NCBI GenBank assembly: GCA_049670505.1
Contig: JBATTK010000073.1
Coordinates: 1-55,112, forward strand
Reading direction: 5' to 3'
Length of the DNA: 55,112 nt
Origin: JBATTK01 sp049670505
GTDB lineage: Bacteria > Bacteroidota > Bacteroidia > Flavobacteriales > Flavobacteriaceae
Position 1 is the stretch's first letter, and the number at the start of each line of letters is the position of its first letter. The translations under genes and the position numbers were made by a program. Below, in pieces: positions 33,707-42,818 of the stretch. Below the pieces are notes generated by a model. The model worked only from the letters and a program-made list of their open reading frames with translations. It did not search any database and was not told the DNA's origin.

Positions 33707-34438
33707 ATGAAAATCTATAAACAATACGCCAAAGAGATACTTGAACAACTCAATTATGTACCTACTTGGTTGCCTACAGTAAAGCTTGTTCCTGGTGATG
33801 TATGTGATATGAGGGGTTATGAATTACGTCATGTATCACATCTAAATGAGTTCGATATAAGCTTTGATTTGATTGAGAAATCTATTGAAAGTGATATTGA
33901 ATATTCATCTGAAGGAGCGGTCTCCATCCAATTCAAAATAGACGGAGATATTCCTCCCACCGGTTCAACATTAAAAGTTGAAGAGGCTGGCATTTCGTTA
34001 ACTCTTGCTCGTAAGAATGCAATATTACTTAAAATGGCTGATTGTTCTATGAAAAGAATAAGGAGTCCACATGCTATCGGGGAGAAGATTCTTAAATTAC
34101 ATAATGCTGGTAAATGGCCCGAAGGTTACGTGGTGGTAATGGAAACGGTATTGGCAGGAGCATCAACTATTATCATCTCAAATGGATCAGATGCTGGGAT
34201 TGACCTTGTTACTAATGGGTCAGTTAGTCAAGGGCCAATGACATTAGTTAGTCTCGATGCCGGCCTTAGAGTAAAACGGGAATCGAAAATTGGAGCTAAG
34301 TTTATCTCTATGCCAGGATTAACGCCCTTGGCAAAAACTTCTGGTATTCAGAAACGTTTTATACGTCCAGATCGTTTCAAATCTACTGGTAATCAACAAG
34401 ATTTCATATTTAAATCTGTCGACTACTCAGACTATTAG
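33707..34438 (+). CDS. Gasdermin-like candidate, putative substrate of the CHAT protease
   Basis: The 243-residue protein has no family I can name with certainty. Its layout matches bacterial gasdermins: a first strand with LNYVPTWLPTVKLVPGDV and a short VSHLNEF turn, a long amphipathic beta region (VSIQFKIDGDIPPTGSTLKV), LARKNAILLKMADCS, a helix, then GYVVVMETVLAGASTIIISN and VSLDAGLRVKRESKIGAKFI. A C-terminal tail of about 30 residues rich in basic and aromatic residues could be the inhibitory piece. The N-terminal Cys used for palmitoylation in known bacterial gasdermins is absent. Its place between a peptidase-like gene and a TPR-CHAT gene is the strongest support. Confidence 0.42.
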   Translation: MKIYKQYAKEILEQLNYVPTWLPTVKLVPGDVCDMRGYELRHVSHLNEFDISFDLIEKSIESDIEYSSEGAVSIQFKIDGDIPPTGSTLKVEEAGISLTLARKNAILLKMADCSMKRIRSPHAIGEKILKLHNAGKWPEGYVVVMETVLAGASTIIISNGSDAGIDLVTNGSVSQGPMTLVSLDAGLRVKRESKIGAKFISMPGLTPLAKTSGIQKRFIRPDRFKSTGNQQDFIFKSVDYSDY

Positions 34439-34461
34439 GACAGTCTCACATCTATAGAGCC

Positions 34462-37400
34462 ATGACAAAGCTTCCAACTCACATTCAACAATCAATTGAT
34501 GAGTTAAATCAAATAAATGATCGTGAAGATACTATTACTGCAGTCAATCTAATAAATTCAATTTTAGATAAATTAAAACAAGAAGGTATAAAAGACCTTT
34601 TTCTTTGTGCCAATTTATATCGTTTAAAAGGTCGGATTTATCGGAATTTAGAAGATATCAACGCTTCTTCAAATTCCTTCCAATCTGCCGTTGATATTCT
34701 TGATGGACATTATTTAAATTATTCAGAGGTTTTTTTGTTAGCTGAAACTCTTAGGTTTTTGGCTTACAATATGAACTTGACAGGTGAGTTATCAAGTGCT
34801 AAAAAAATAAGACAAAGAGTTCTTAACGTACTTGAAAATCAATTGGAAAAGTATCCTGAAAACACTACTTCTCTTATCATAGGATTATTACATGACGTTG
34901 AAGCCAAGAATAGTAACGAATGGCAAAATATAATGCAATGGTTAGATAAAAATCTAAAAAATCTGAGCCTTGATAGCACGCTTAGAGTAAATCGTGAGTT
35001 ATACTTTTTTTGGGAAAGTAAAGAAAATGAATCAAAGATGGCAGAAATTCTCCTAGATTCTTACCATTTAATAGAATTTGCTGACCACAAAACAATACTT
35101 AAAAATTTTTCATCTATAAACAACATAGCTTGGGCATCGTTGAATCCAGGTAATTGGGAAATTACTAATGATTTCATTTCCAAATTAAAACCTGTTTTGG
35201 CATCGGTCAATAATGAACAGGAATATGCTTTTCTTCGCCTTTCAACACAATTATTGTCACAAATTGAATATAATGAGGAAACTCTTGATGAATTTTCTAG
35301 TTTATACTTTTTCGCACTTGAAAAATTTGGGGAAGAAGATAATCGTACAAGAAAATCATTAAGGGATTTGGCTGATGCCCACTCCTTCTTAGAAAATCAA
35401 GATCAGGCCATTGAATATTACAAGGAAGCTGTCAAAATTGAACTGAGGTTAGAAGAACATACTTTGGAAACTGCGGAGCTCATTAATTTTTTGGCAAAAG
35501 AGTTGGATTATAGCCGAAGATTTCAAGAAGCTATTGATGCATACAAATTATCCCTGGATATGCATGCATATCTGCTTGGTCAATTCCATCCAAAAATATT
35601 CCTTTTATGCTATCAAGTTGGTGAAATGAATCGTGTACTAGAGCGATATCATGAGTCTGAATTGTACTTTACTAAGGCCCTAGAAGTCGAAAAATCACTT
35701 GATAAGCCGAGTGTGGAAGTGAGCTCGATGACAAGAAATAACTTAGGAGAAGTATACAATATGCTTGGTAGAAAAGGAGAAGCGAAGTCACTAATTAGTG
35801 AAGGACTTAAAATACGTATGGAAAACTACTCTGAAGATTCTAAAGAAGTATGGAGAAGTCGGTACTCTTTAGCACATGTGACTTTAGAAATGGGAGATCC
35901 TGATTTCACTTTGTTCTTCGCTGATGAGGCAATTAAGAAATCAGATCTGAAACATCATGCAGAATGGGGTATTATTATTGCAAAGGCTTATTTGATACAG
36001 GGAAACATTGAGGAAGCTATAAACTTTTATGAGTTCATTTATAAGCATATTCCAATTGACGAAGTTGAAGTTAATTGTCCTTTAACTAGCTATTTTAACA
36101 TACTGGAAGGACTAATGCTTTGTCAAAGCATTAAAAAGAATTGGTCAAAAGTAATAAACTACCCTATGCCTCTGCTAGAGAGATTACACTTTCTAATCGT
36201 AGAAATAATTCAAAAATCTTCTGAAATTCAGATTCGGACACTGTCTAAGAAAGCTTTAAATATTCAGTCCCTTTGGGTTCAAGCATTACTTAAAAATGAG
36301 ACTACGGATTCCGAGAAAATCAAAAGTAGTTTTAATTTCATCCAAATATTTAAAGGTCTTGTAACAAGGTATCTCAAGTATAAACAACCAGGGGATAGTT
36401 TAGGTGATCGCATTTCTCCACATCTGAACAAAACGACTATAAAAAAAACCAAAAATGAAATTGAAACATTAAAGAACGAACTGATTGATGTGTTTCTAAA
36501 AAGTAAGAATAGAGCTCAAACTCGGAAGACACGAGAGGTAAGAATTAAGTTAGCCCGAATTAGTGAGTTAGAGCGATTCTTGGCTACTGACATTCTAGAT
36601 GCAGAAACCTTAAGCAATTTATACTCAAATGTCGATGATTTAAACATCCCAGAAAAGACAATACTACTGGACATTGTTGCGATTCATTCTGTTACAATAG
36701 AAGATAATCTTTTAAGTTCTCAACCCATACAATATGTCGGATTTATTCTAGGATTAAACTCCGATGATTATTTGGAGTTAGTTGATATAGGTGACTACGA
36801 TAATATAAATATTGCTGTCAATGAATTGAGAGTGTCTATTATGGATGAACAATGGAATACTAGTGCCAATCCTCCAGATTGGTATAGATTAACGGGGTTT
36901 TTAGGTCAAAGAATATTGAAGCCCATCTGGAGGTCCATTGAAAAATTAGAGCATATTATAATTTCTCCGGATGGTAAACTTGTATCACTACCATTTGAAA
37001 TGTTAAGATATAACTCAGATAAGTGCTTAAGCGACGGTGCACTGGTCAGTTATATTTCAAGAGCCCTGGATATTCGAGTACTGAAAAAATCTATTGGTAG
37101 AGCAGATGATCCACTGATTCTGGCTGACCCGGATTATGATTTGTTTTATAACAATCCTAAAATTACGCTTAGTAATTCCAATTCAAGTACACAAAATAAA
37201 ATCTATTTTGAACGTTTAGAAGAAACCGCTGAAGAAGGAAAGGCGATTGCCAAACACTTAAAAGTTGAACCTCTATTAGGTAAATGGGCATTTGCCAACG
37301 AATTATCCAAATCCGGCTCTCCAGAAATAATACATATTTCAACTCATGGATTTTACCTACCATTCAAAAATCCCTCTCAGGAAGAAAATCTTATAAATAA

Positions 37401-38148
37401 TTATGCTTGGAATGATTTTCATCTTCGTGCTACATTAGAAGATTCGATGGACCGCTGTGGTTTGGCATTCGCAGGAGTAAATGCAGTCCTTAACAGGCAA
37501 AAACTACCTAAGGAGATTGGACATGGGCTAATATACGCATCAGAAATTGCCTTAATGAATCTACAAAAAACAGATTTAGTGGTGCTTTCAGCATGTCGGT
37601 CAGGACTTGGTGATTATTTGCCTGGTGATGGTGCACAAGGTATAAGAAAGGCTTTCCTAGCTGCTGGTTGTAAGAGCGTAGTAAGTGCCCTATGGGATGT
37701 CCCAGAAAAAAGCTCTAAAAAGCTTATTGAGATGTTTTATTCCAAAATTTTATTGGGTAAAAAACGTCATGAGGCACTAGCTTCTTCTAAAAATGAACTC
37801 AGAAAGGAATATCCCAACGATCCAATTCATTGGGCTGGATTTGTTTTAGATGGTAATTTCGATTCACTTTGGCGTTTTCGAAGAAGATTTAATTTCGACA
37901 TCAATAGAGTGACCGGACTTGATTTTGGTGATCCAAAATTTCAAGAAAAACATGATCTCATGTATGAACATTTGGATAGTAATGTTTTCGATCCTAGCGA
38001 ACTGGGTATTCCAGAATTACGAAGACTCTCAAATGACCCAGATTGTGACGAAACTAATAAAAGCTTAGCAAAAGAATACTTGGAAAAATTAGCTATTAAA
38101 CTAGGAGAGGCTCTACTGAGCATTTTTTTATTAATCAGAATTTTTTAG
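34462..38148 (+). CDS. TPR-CHAT caspase-like protease
   Basis: The 1228-residue protein has TPR-type helical repeats over roughly residues 1-600 (ADAHSFLENQDQAIEYYKEA, NNLGEVYNMLGRKGEAKSLI), a helical linker, and a CHAT domain from about 870 to 1130. Catalytic His962 lies in IIHISTHGFY and Cys1045 in VVLSACRSGLGDYLPGDGAQ. AFLAAGCKSVVSALWDVPE and DPIHWAGFVLDG complete the domain. About 120 further residues end in a hydrophobic patch. TPR-CHAT proteases, best known from the type III-E CRISPR effector, cleave specific partner proteins; no CRISPR genes are nearby. It is 23 bases after the gasdermin-like gene, so that protein is the likely target. Confidence 0.88.
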   Translation: MTKLPTHIQQSIDELNQINDREDTITAVNLINSILDKLKQEGIKDLFLCANLYRLKGRIYRNLEDINASSNSFQSAVDILDGHYLNYSEVFLLAETLRFLAYNMNLTGELSSAKKIRQRVLNVLENQLEKYPENTTSLIIGLLHDVEAKNSNEWQNIMQWLDKNLKNLSLDSTLRVNRELYFFWESKENESKMAEILLDSYHLIEFADHKTILKNFSSINNIAWASLNPGNWEITNDFISKLKPVLASVNNEQEYAFLRLSTQLLSQIEYNEETLDEFSSLYFFALEKFGEEDNRTRKSLRDLADAHSFLENQDQAIEYYKEAVKIELRLEEHTLETAELINFLAKELDYSRRFQEAIDAYKLSLDMHAYLLGQFHPKIFLLCYQVGEMNRVLERYHESELYFTKALEVEKSLDKPSVEVSSMTRNNLGEVYNMLGRKGEAKSLISEGLKIRMENYSEDSKEVWRSRYSLAHVTLEMGDPDFTLFFADEAIKKSDLKHHAEWGIIIAKAYLIQGNIEEAINFYEFIYKHIPIDEVEVNCPLTSYFNILEGLMLCQSIKKNWSKVINYPMPLLERLHFLIVEIIQKSSEIQIRTLSKKALNIQSLWVQALLKNETTDSEKIKSSFNFIQIFKGLVTRYLKYKQPGDSLGDRISPHLNKTTIKKTKNEIETLKNELIDVFLKSKNRAQTRKTREVRIKLARISELERFLATDILDAETLSNLYSNVDDLNIPEKTILLDIVAIHSVTIEDNLLSSQPIQYVGFILGLNSDDYLELVDIGDYDNINIAVNELRVSIMDEQWNTSANPPDWYRLTGFLGQRILKPIWRSIEKLEHIIISPDGKLVSLPFEMLRYNSDKCLSDGALVSYISRALDIRVLKKSIGRADDPLILADPDYDLFYNNPKITLSNSNSSTQNKIYFERLEETAEEGKAIAKHLKVEPLLGKWAFANELSKSGSPEIIHISTHGFYLPFKNPSQEENLINNYAWNDFHLRATLEDSMDRCGLAFAGVNAVLNRQKLPKEIGHGLIYASEIALMNLQKTDLVVLSACRSGLGDYLPGDGAQGIRKAFLAAGCKSVVSALWDVPEKSSKKLIEMFYSKILLGKKRHEALASSKNELRKEYPNDPIHWAGFVLDGNFDSLWRFRRRFNFDINRVTGLDFGDPKFQEKHDLMYEHLDSNVFDPSELGIPELRRLSNDPDCDETNKSLAKEYLEKLAIKLGEALLSIFLLIRIF

Positions 38149-38267
38149 AGAATATTATTAGAATACATCATTTAAGTATTAAATGACCAACTTTTTGACA
38201 CTTATACAATATCAAAGATGAGCTTTGTCCCTTATGAATTAAAAGAGTAAATTCTTACAATACCACC

Positions 38268-38279
38268 TATTCGGTGAGC
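38268..38279 (+). repeat. Direct repeat, right copy, flanking the TPR-CHAT cassette
   Basis: TATTCGGTGAGC, again followed by an A/T-rich tract, as at 32421-32432. Confidence 0.5.
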
Positions 38280-38357
38280 ATAAAATTTTAAATAGCCGAA
38301 AAAAACCTATTTATTGAGGGTTTAAGAGATAGGTTCGAATCCATCAACGGATTATAT

Positions 38358-38700
38358 AGTACTCCGTAGCTCGAACACAGTGAGAGCGTAGGAGTGCGGC
38401 GAATCTTAATCCTCCGAAGCTTTTTTTAAGAAGCGACGGAGGATTTCATTTACAACCCTAACACCGACCTTAGAACTGTCGGGCTTCGGTGGATGCCGAT
38501 CCACACCCTTTAACAAGATACTTGGTACTCCATAGCTTGAACACAGCGAGAGCGTAGGAGTGCGGTGGATGCCGATCCATTGCTATAAAATCTTTACGGT
38601 CTTGAAAGATGGATTTCTTTTTTGCGAAGCTTGAGCGAAGCGAAAGCGAAGGAGGGCTTTTCCATATACTCCGAAGCCTTGTGCGTAGGAGGATTTCATA
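38358..38700. repeat. Array of related hairpin repeats before a GIY-YIG gene
   Basis: GTACTCCGTAGCTCGAACAC (38358) and GTACTCCATAGCTTGAACAC (38523) start two near-identical units that both run on to GAGAGCGTAGGAGTGCGG. The phrase GGTGGATGCCGATCCA occurs twice (near 38490 and 38562), and CCTCCGAAGC or CTCCGAAGC/GGAGGATTTCAT stems occur at 38411-38447 and 38664-38698. The array ends about 30 bases before the nuclease gene. Confidence 0.65.
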
Positions 38701-38728
38701 TATTTAAGTCTATATAAATTCTTGCCAT

Positions 38729-38974
38729 ATGCAACTCCCTTACGCAGTTTACATTTTGCGATGTAACAACGGAAAATTCTATACAGGCTTTACAACCAAT
38801 CTGGAACAAAGACTAAAGGCGCATAACAATGGGAAAGTACACTTTACAAAAGACAAACTCCCTGTAAATTTGGTTCATATCTCCCAATTTGGGGACAAAC
38901 AAAAAGCGTATGATTTTGAGCGCTATCTTAAAAGTGGTTCCGGTATTGCCTTTCGGAATAAAAGACTTGTATAA
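38729..38974 (+). CDS. GIY-YIG nuclease domain protein
   Basis: The 81-residue protein is a single UvrC/YhbQ-type GIY-YIG domain: YAVYILRCNNGKFYTGFTTN (strand pair with Tyr), LEQRLKAHNNGKVHFTKDK with conserved Arg and His, and a C-terminal AYDFERYLKSGSGIAFRNKR with the catalytic Glu. Such small proteins are multicopy in Flavobacteriia and often sit beside repeats, so a link between the nuclease and the upstream array is plausible. Confidence 0.85.
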   Translation: MQLPYAVYILRCNNGKFYTGFTTNLEQRLKAHNNGKVHFTKDKLPVNLVHISQFGDKQKAYDFERYLKSGSGIAFRNKRLV

Positions 38975-39166
38975 GCTGTAGCAAAAACCGACAAAACACA
39001 GCCCGCCGCACTCTAGGTAAAACTTCCAATCGTACATCATTTCCTACAAACCGTACAATTTTAGCGGCTTCTCCCTTAAAAAGTACCTAAATTACCTTAT
39101 CCCTGCGTAAAGTGAGCCGTATGGGCAATCTTTAAGGGGGTCTTTATACACCAAAAAATAGATGCC

Positions 39167-39595
39167 ATGAAAGAAAGTGCTTTCCCTTTCAAGACCCTTA
39201 TTTGGGCACTTGTGGTCCTGGTCGCTTTTTTTATTTTTAAGACGGAGGTAAAAGGGCTATTGTCCAACTCCTCGGAGGTGAACATTTTTGGGGTGCATAT
39301 CAAAGTAAGTGAAGCGGAATCGGAAGATTTGTTGTTGGCACAGGAAGCCTTTGAAAATGAAGTAGCGGTGTTTAATGAGAAAATAGCAAATCAGGATGCC
39401 ACTATTACTTCCCTAAACGATTTGGTAGGCAATCTGAAGGGCGAAATAGCGGGTTGTTCCCAGGCGGAGACCACCGCCTTTAAACTGAACGCCAGGATTA
39501 TGGATCTGAAATCCATGGGCAATACCATAAAAAACGAAAAAATCCTGTCCAAGGACTATAAAATTATCAAAGCGGAACGGTCCAACATGCAATAA
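39167..39595 (+). CDS. Single-pass membrane protein with coiled coil
   Basis: The 142-residue protein has one transmembrane helix (residues about 9-24, LIWALVVLVAFFIFK) and a long coiled-coil from about residue 55 (EAFENEVAVFNEKIANQDAT, DLVGNLKGEIAGCSQAETTA). I do not recognise a family. Codon use is richer in G and C than the neighbouring island genes and closer to the host section. Confidence 0.6.
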   Translation: MKESAFPFKTLIWALVVLVAFFIFKTEVKGLLSNSSEVNIFGVHIKVSEAESEDLLLAQEAFENEVAVFNEKIANQDATITSLNDLVGNLKGEIAGCSQAETTAFKLNARIMDLKSMGNTIKNEKILSKDYKIIKAERSNMQ

Positions 39596-39967
39596 GGCCT
39601 AAAGCGGTAGCTGTTTGGTTCTTTCCATTTCTATTTTCTTTATTGTGGGTATCATGAATCGATAGCATCTATTATAAGACTATTTTGAAGGATGTGTTCT
39701 CCGAAACTAAAAGTAAAGGAGAAGAAGTTGATGGGGGCAGAACTGAAGAATGGCAATAAAATATCAAAAGTTTAGTGCCTCTTAGAAATATCCATTTCAA
39801 GAGTTTTTAATTTCAGCAATTTATCGACCATTTGGGGTGGAATATGGGAGGCCAATTCCAAAAGATTAGTATCTAAGATTAAACTTAAAATACTTAAATA
39901 CTTACGGTTATCCGTAAAAAACGAAAAGTATTTTGGTTATTTTAGTAATCTTAATAACCACAGCCAA
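39596..39967. other. 372-base interval with small hairpin and an open minus-strand stretch
   Basis: No gene with a start codon is seen. On the minus strand 39777-39953 is open and ends LELASHIPPQMVDKLLKLKT plus a short tail, coding-like but without a start. TTACGG/CCGTAA around TTAT (39902-39917) is a perfect small hairpin 51 bases before the next gene, possibly an operator. Confidence 0.4.
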
Positions 39968-40780
39968 ATGATTAAAAAACTACTCCTTTTACTTTTCATT
40001 TTTCTTCATTTTACTGCTTTTTCCCAAGTTGATAAAATCAGTTTGATTTCATGGAACATTCGCGATTTTGGGAAATCAAAAAATAGTGAAGAATTAAATC
40101 AAATTGCCGATATAGTTAAGAACACAGATATTTTGGCCATTCAAGAAGTTGTGGCTGGTTATGGTGGAGCTCAGGCCGTTGCAAAACTTGCCGATATTTT
40201 AAATAGAAAAGGAAACAAGTGGGATTATGTTATTAGCGACCCCACTAATAGTCCGAAGTACGTAACCGAACGCTATGCATTTATTTGGAAGACCAAACAT
40301 ATAAAAATTAAAAATAGAGGGTGGTTACTTGATGAACTGAATACTCAAGTTGATAGGGAACCTTTTTTATTAAACTTCTACTTAAACAAGCAAAAAATTA
40401 CCATAATAAACTTTCACTCTCGACCTTATAATCAAGACCCGGAAAGTGAGATTGAAGCTCTAAGCAGATTTGCTATAGATTCTTTATCGACCCCTCTTAT
40501 CATCGCAGGCGACTTTAACGTAGATGAAAAGGAACCCATTTTTGACATATTAAAAGATAATGGTTACGAAGCAACCATCACCAACCAAAAAACAACCTTG
40601 AAAAAAACTTGCAAGCGAGGGGATTATCTAAATTATCCCATAGATAACATTTTTTATTCTAGGGATATTAAAAAAGTCGAGGGTAGCATAATAGATTTTG
40701 TTCGGTTTTGTGAAAACTTGGAAAAAGCCAGGAAGTTGTCTGATCATTTGCCTATTTTTTTTAGGTTTAGTTTAAGGTAA
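39968..40780 (+). CDS. Secreted endonuclease/exonuclease/phosphatase-family protein
   Basis: The 270-residue protein has a signal peptide (MIKKLLLLLFIFLHFTAFSQ) and the DNase I-like fold: LISWNIRDFG, DILAIQEVV with the metal-binding Glu, ITIINFHSRPY, LIIAGDFNVDE with catalytic Asp/Asn, and LSDHLPIFFRF with the Asp-His pair. It should be an extracellular or periplasmic nuclease or phosphodiesterase. It is convergent with the OLD-type gene. Confidence 0.85.
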   Translation: MIKKLLLLLFIFLHFTAFSQVDKISLISWNIRDFGKSKNSEELNQIADIVKNTDILAIQEVVAGYGGAQAVAKLADILNRKGNKWDYVISDPTNSPKYVTERYAFIWKTKHIKIKNRGWLLDELNTQVDREPFLLNFYLNKQKITIINFHSRPYNQDPESEIEALSRFAIDSLSTPLIIAGDFNVDEKEPIFDILKDNGYEATITNQKTTLKKTCKRGDYLNYPIDNIFYSRDIKKVEGSIIDFVRFCENLEKARKLSDHLPIFFRFSLR

Positions 40781-40828
40781 GGGAATTCGTTTTCTACATA
40801 ATTTACGATAAATGTTGTGCATTGTATT

Positions 40829-42610
40829 TTAGTTCAAAATCCAGTTTATACACTCCGTTATCTCAACGTGGTCATTATACAAAGTAGCTTCTATTCCATT
40901 AGTTTCTATATCATTAGAAAATCTTGCCCAAACTTGTTCAGTTTTTCCAGTAATATTAAGATGTTTCTCTATTGTTCCTTTAGTCCATATCCAAATGTTT
41001 ACAGCTTGTAGCTTGGTTTTTATGTTTATGATATTTTCTTGAATATTTGGTCGTTGTGCAAGTAAAGCAAAAGCATCTGCTGCTGACATTGAACTATTCT
41101 TATTAGTTGGTAATCCATTATCTAAAACAATTCCATTTGGTGTTGCAATTAATGCTAATTCCGCCTTACAAGCTAGAATATCAACATCATCAGACTGTAG
41201 AAAACCATCTGAAACTCCGTGCTTAAATGCGTAGTCTAAATCAACAATCGCTTTACAAGGTAAATCCATTGTGTTTAAAACTAACATTGATTTTTTTGTG
41301 CTACCAGAACCACCTTGTTGAACTAAAGCACATTTGTTTAATGCTAATGTCCTATCTGATATCTGTTTAATTAAAAATGGTAAAAGTTTGTTTTCTGTTT
41401 TTCCTTCTGCCAAAATTACTCTTTCTGAAAATAAGATATTGCTTGAATTACTCAAAGAAAACATTAAAGTCAGTTGATGTTGTGCATCTTGTTCGACTAT
41501 TGGTATAGCCGATTTTAGAGAGTTCCTTTTATAAGTACCTAAAAGTTGATTTTTCCTTATTAGGATTGTATTTGCTACATCCTTTTCCGTTATCATAAAT
41601 GGTGAATGAGTAGAAAAGATTATTTGATAGCCTTGATTGGATAAAGTCTTTAAACTCTCTCTTAAAATTTCAATTGCCTGTGGATGTAAGTAAAGTTCAG
41701 GTTCATCAATAAGTAAAAGAGTGGTGGTGGTTTGTTCACTAGCATTAAGTTTCAAATCTGCGAGATGACGAATTAATGTCATTTGAATGCAACGCTGTGC
41801 TCCGTGACCCAACGAAGAAACGTCGTTGCCAGTTTGATTTTGATTTTCGTATACTTTAATGGTTCCTTTCGTAAATACTTCTTTTAATTCTGGTGTAGGA
41901 ACGTGAACTTTTATGTTAATATCGGGGAAAAATGCATCAAGTTTTCCATTTACTTGTTCATCAAATTCCGTAAGTTCAGGAGCTCTATGTTGTCCGTCTG
42001 CATCCAGAATGTCTTTAAGTCCATTTAGTGCAACTCTGACCTGATCTCCATATTGTTCTTCAATTGGTCCTATTATTTCGGATAGTAGTTTTCCAATAGT
42101 TGTACTTGTCTTAAATTTGCTTACATCTTCTTCCGAATTTTCCATTGCCCCAATGTGAATTGGATCTGGAAACAGAGCCTTGATAGCATTATCAATACCC
42201 GCGGGATTAGGTTGCCATTCTTCTTCTTCTTCTTCTGTTGCTTGTGGATTGAATACTTCCAATCTTATTTGACCAGCGGTTGAAGTCGGAGTAGGTTGTG
42301 TTCTCCTAATTGAAATTGTTTCATCCTGAAGGAAAGGTTCTATTCTATTTCTGTGACCTTGATTGAGATTTTCCAGCAAATCCTCATTAATTCCGTCAAT
42401 TTTGGCCGTTACAATGATTGGATTTTTAGGATTGTTAAAATCACTAAGTTTTAAAGTGCTTTTTTGAAGAACCCATTTAATAGATTCAAGAATATTTGTT
42501 TTCCCCGCGTTGTTGTAACCAACCAATGGAGTGTATTCAGATAAGTCAAATTCTTCTGAAATTACGGATTTGAAATTTTCTACTTTTAATTCGGTTAGTT
42601 TATGTCCCAT
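40829..42610 (-). CDS. OLD-family ATP-dependent nuclease (ATPase plus TOPRIM)
   Basis: The 593-residue protein has an SMC-like ATPase with Walker A GYNNAGKTNILE, the family signature around LGHGAQRCIQMTLI, Walker B LLLIDEPELYLHP and H-loop IIFSTHSPFMI. A C-terminal TOPRIM domain follows with VILAEGKTENKLLP and CKAIVDLDYAF. This is the class 1 OLD layout. No UvrD-like partner (GajB, Gabija) is adjacent, so it is a stand-alone OLD nuclease, a type often found in defence islands. Confidence 0.85.
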   Translation of the reverse strand: MGHKLTELKVENFKSVISEEFDLSEYTPLVGYNNAGKTNILESIKWVLQKSTLKLSDFNNPKNPIIVTAKIDGINEDLLENLNQGHRNRIEPFLQDETISIRRTQPTPTSTAGQIRLEVFNPQATEEEEEEWQPNPAGIDNAIKALFPDPIHIGAMENSEEDVSKFKTSTTIGKLLSEIIGPIEEQYGDQVRVALNGLKDILDADGQHRAPELTEFDEQVNGKLDAFFPDINIKVHVPTPELKEVFTKGTIKVYENQNQTGNDVSSLGHGAQRCIQMTLIRHLADLKLNASEQTTTTLLLIDEPELYLHPQAIEILRESLKTLSNQGYQIIFSTHSPFMITEKDVANTILIRKNQLLGTYKRNSLKSAIPIVEQDAQHQLTLMFSLSNSSNILFSERVILAEGKTENKLLPFLIKQISDRTLALNKCALVQQGGSGSTKKSMLVLNTMDLPCKAIVDLDYAFKHGVSDGFLQSDDVDILACKAELALIATPNGIVLDNGLPTNKNSSMSAADAFALLAQRPNIQENIINIKTKLQAVNIWIWTKGTIEKHLNITGKTEQVWARFSNDIETNGIEATLYNDHVEITECINWILN

Positions 42611-42719
42611 AGGATTCTTTTATATTATGCACAACTCATTGTATCATTAAATAGGTATAGTATTATCCCCTGACACCACTCTGGATATCCTAATATTTTA
42701 TTGGTCTTTTGATAGTGCC

Positions 42720-42780
42720 CAAACCTAAAACCATTTAAAGGCAATTCCTTACAGATATTTAGAAAGAATAAAAAGAACGG
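42720..42780. repeat. Repeat copy A flanking the HsdR-N-type cassette
   Basis: It starts CAAACCTAAAACCATTTAAA and contains CCTTACAGATAT. About 34 of 41 positions match copy B at 45000, and both end in AGAATAAAAAG. They may be duplicated 3' ends or boundaries of an inserted cassette. Confidence 0.5.
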
Positions 42781-42818
42781 CAACGGACCATTGTTTTAAA
42801 TAAGTTTCAAATACTACT

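Larger units (their letters stand above)
38149..38728. other. 580-base non-coding interval with hairpin repeats
   Basis: It contains the right direct-repeat copy, a sequence with the T-loop-like element AGGTTCGAATCCATC at 38332, and the repeats listed separately. No gene is seen. Confidence 0.6.

Noticed and set aside
34462..38148. Type III-E CRISPR component
   Set aside because: The TPR-CHAT layout is shared, but no gRAMP effector, Csx30-like or CRISPR array lies in the window.
38320..38350. AGGTTCGAATCCATC read as the T-arm of a tRNA gene
   Set aside because: The arms beside the loop pair at only two positions and no acceptor or anticodon arm surrounds it, so no tRNA gene can be called.
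38358..38700. CRISPR array
   Set aside because: Repeat units are few, unevenly spaced and without spacers of constant size, and no cas genes accompany them.
40829..42610. Gabija GajA
   Set aside because: No UvrD-like GajB gene is beside it and the neighbouring genes are unrelated, so only the OLD-family call is kept.
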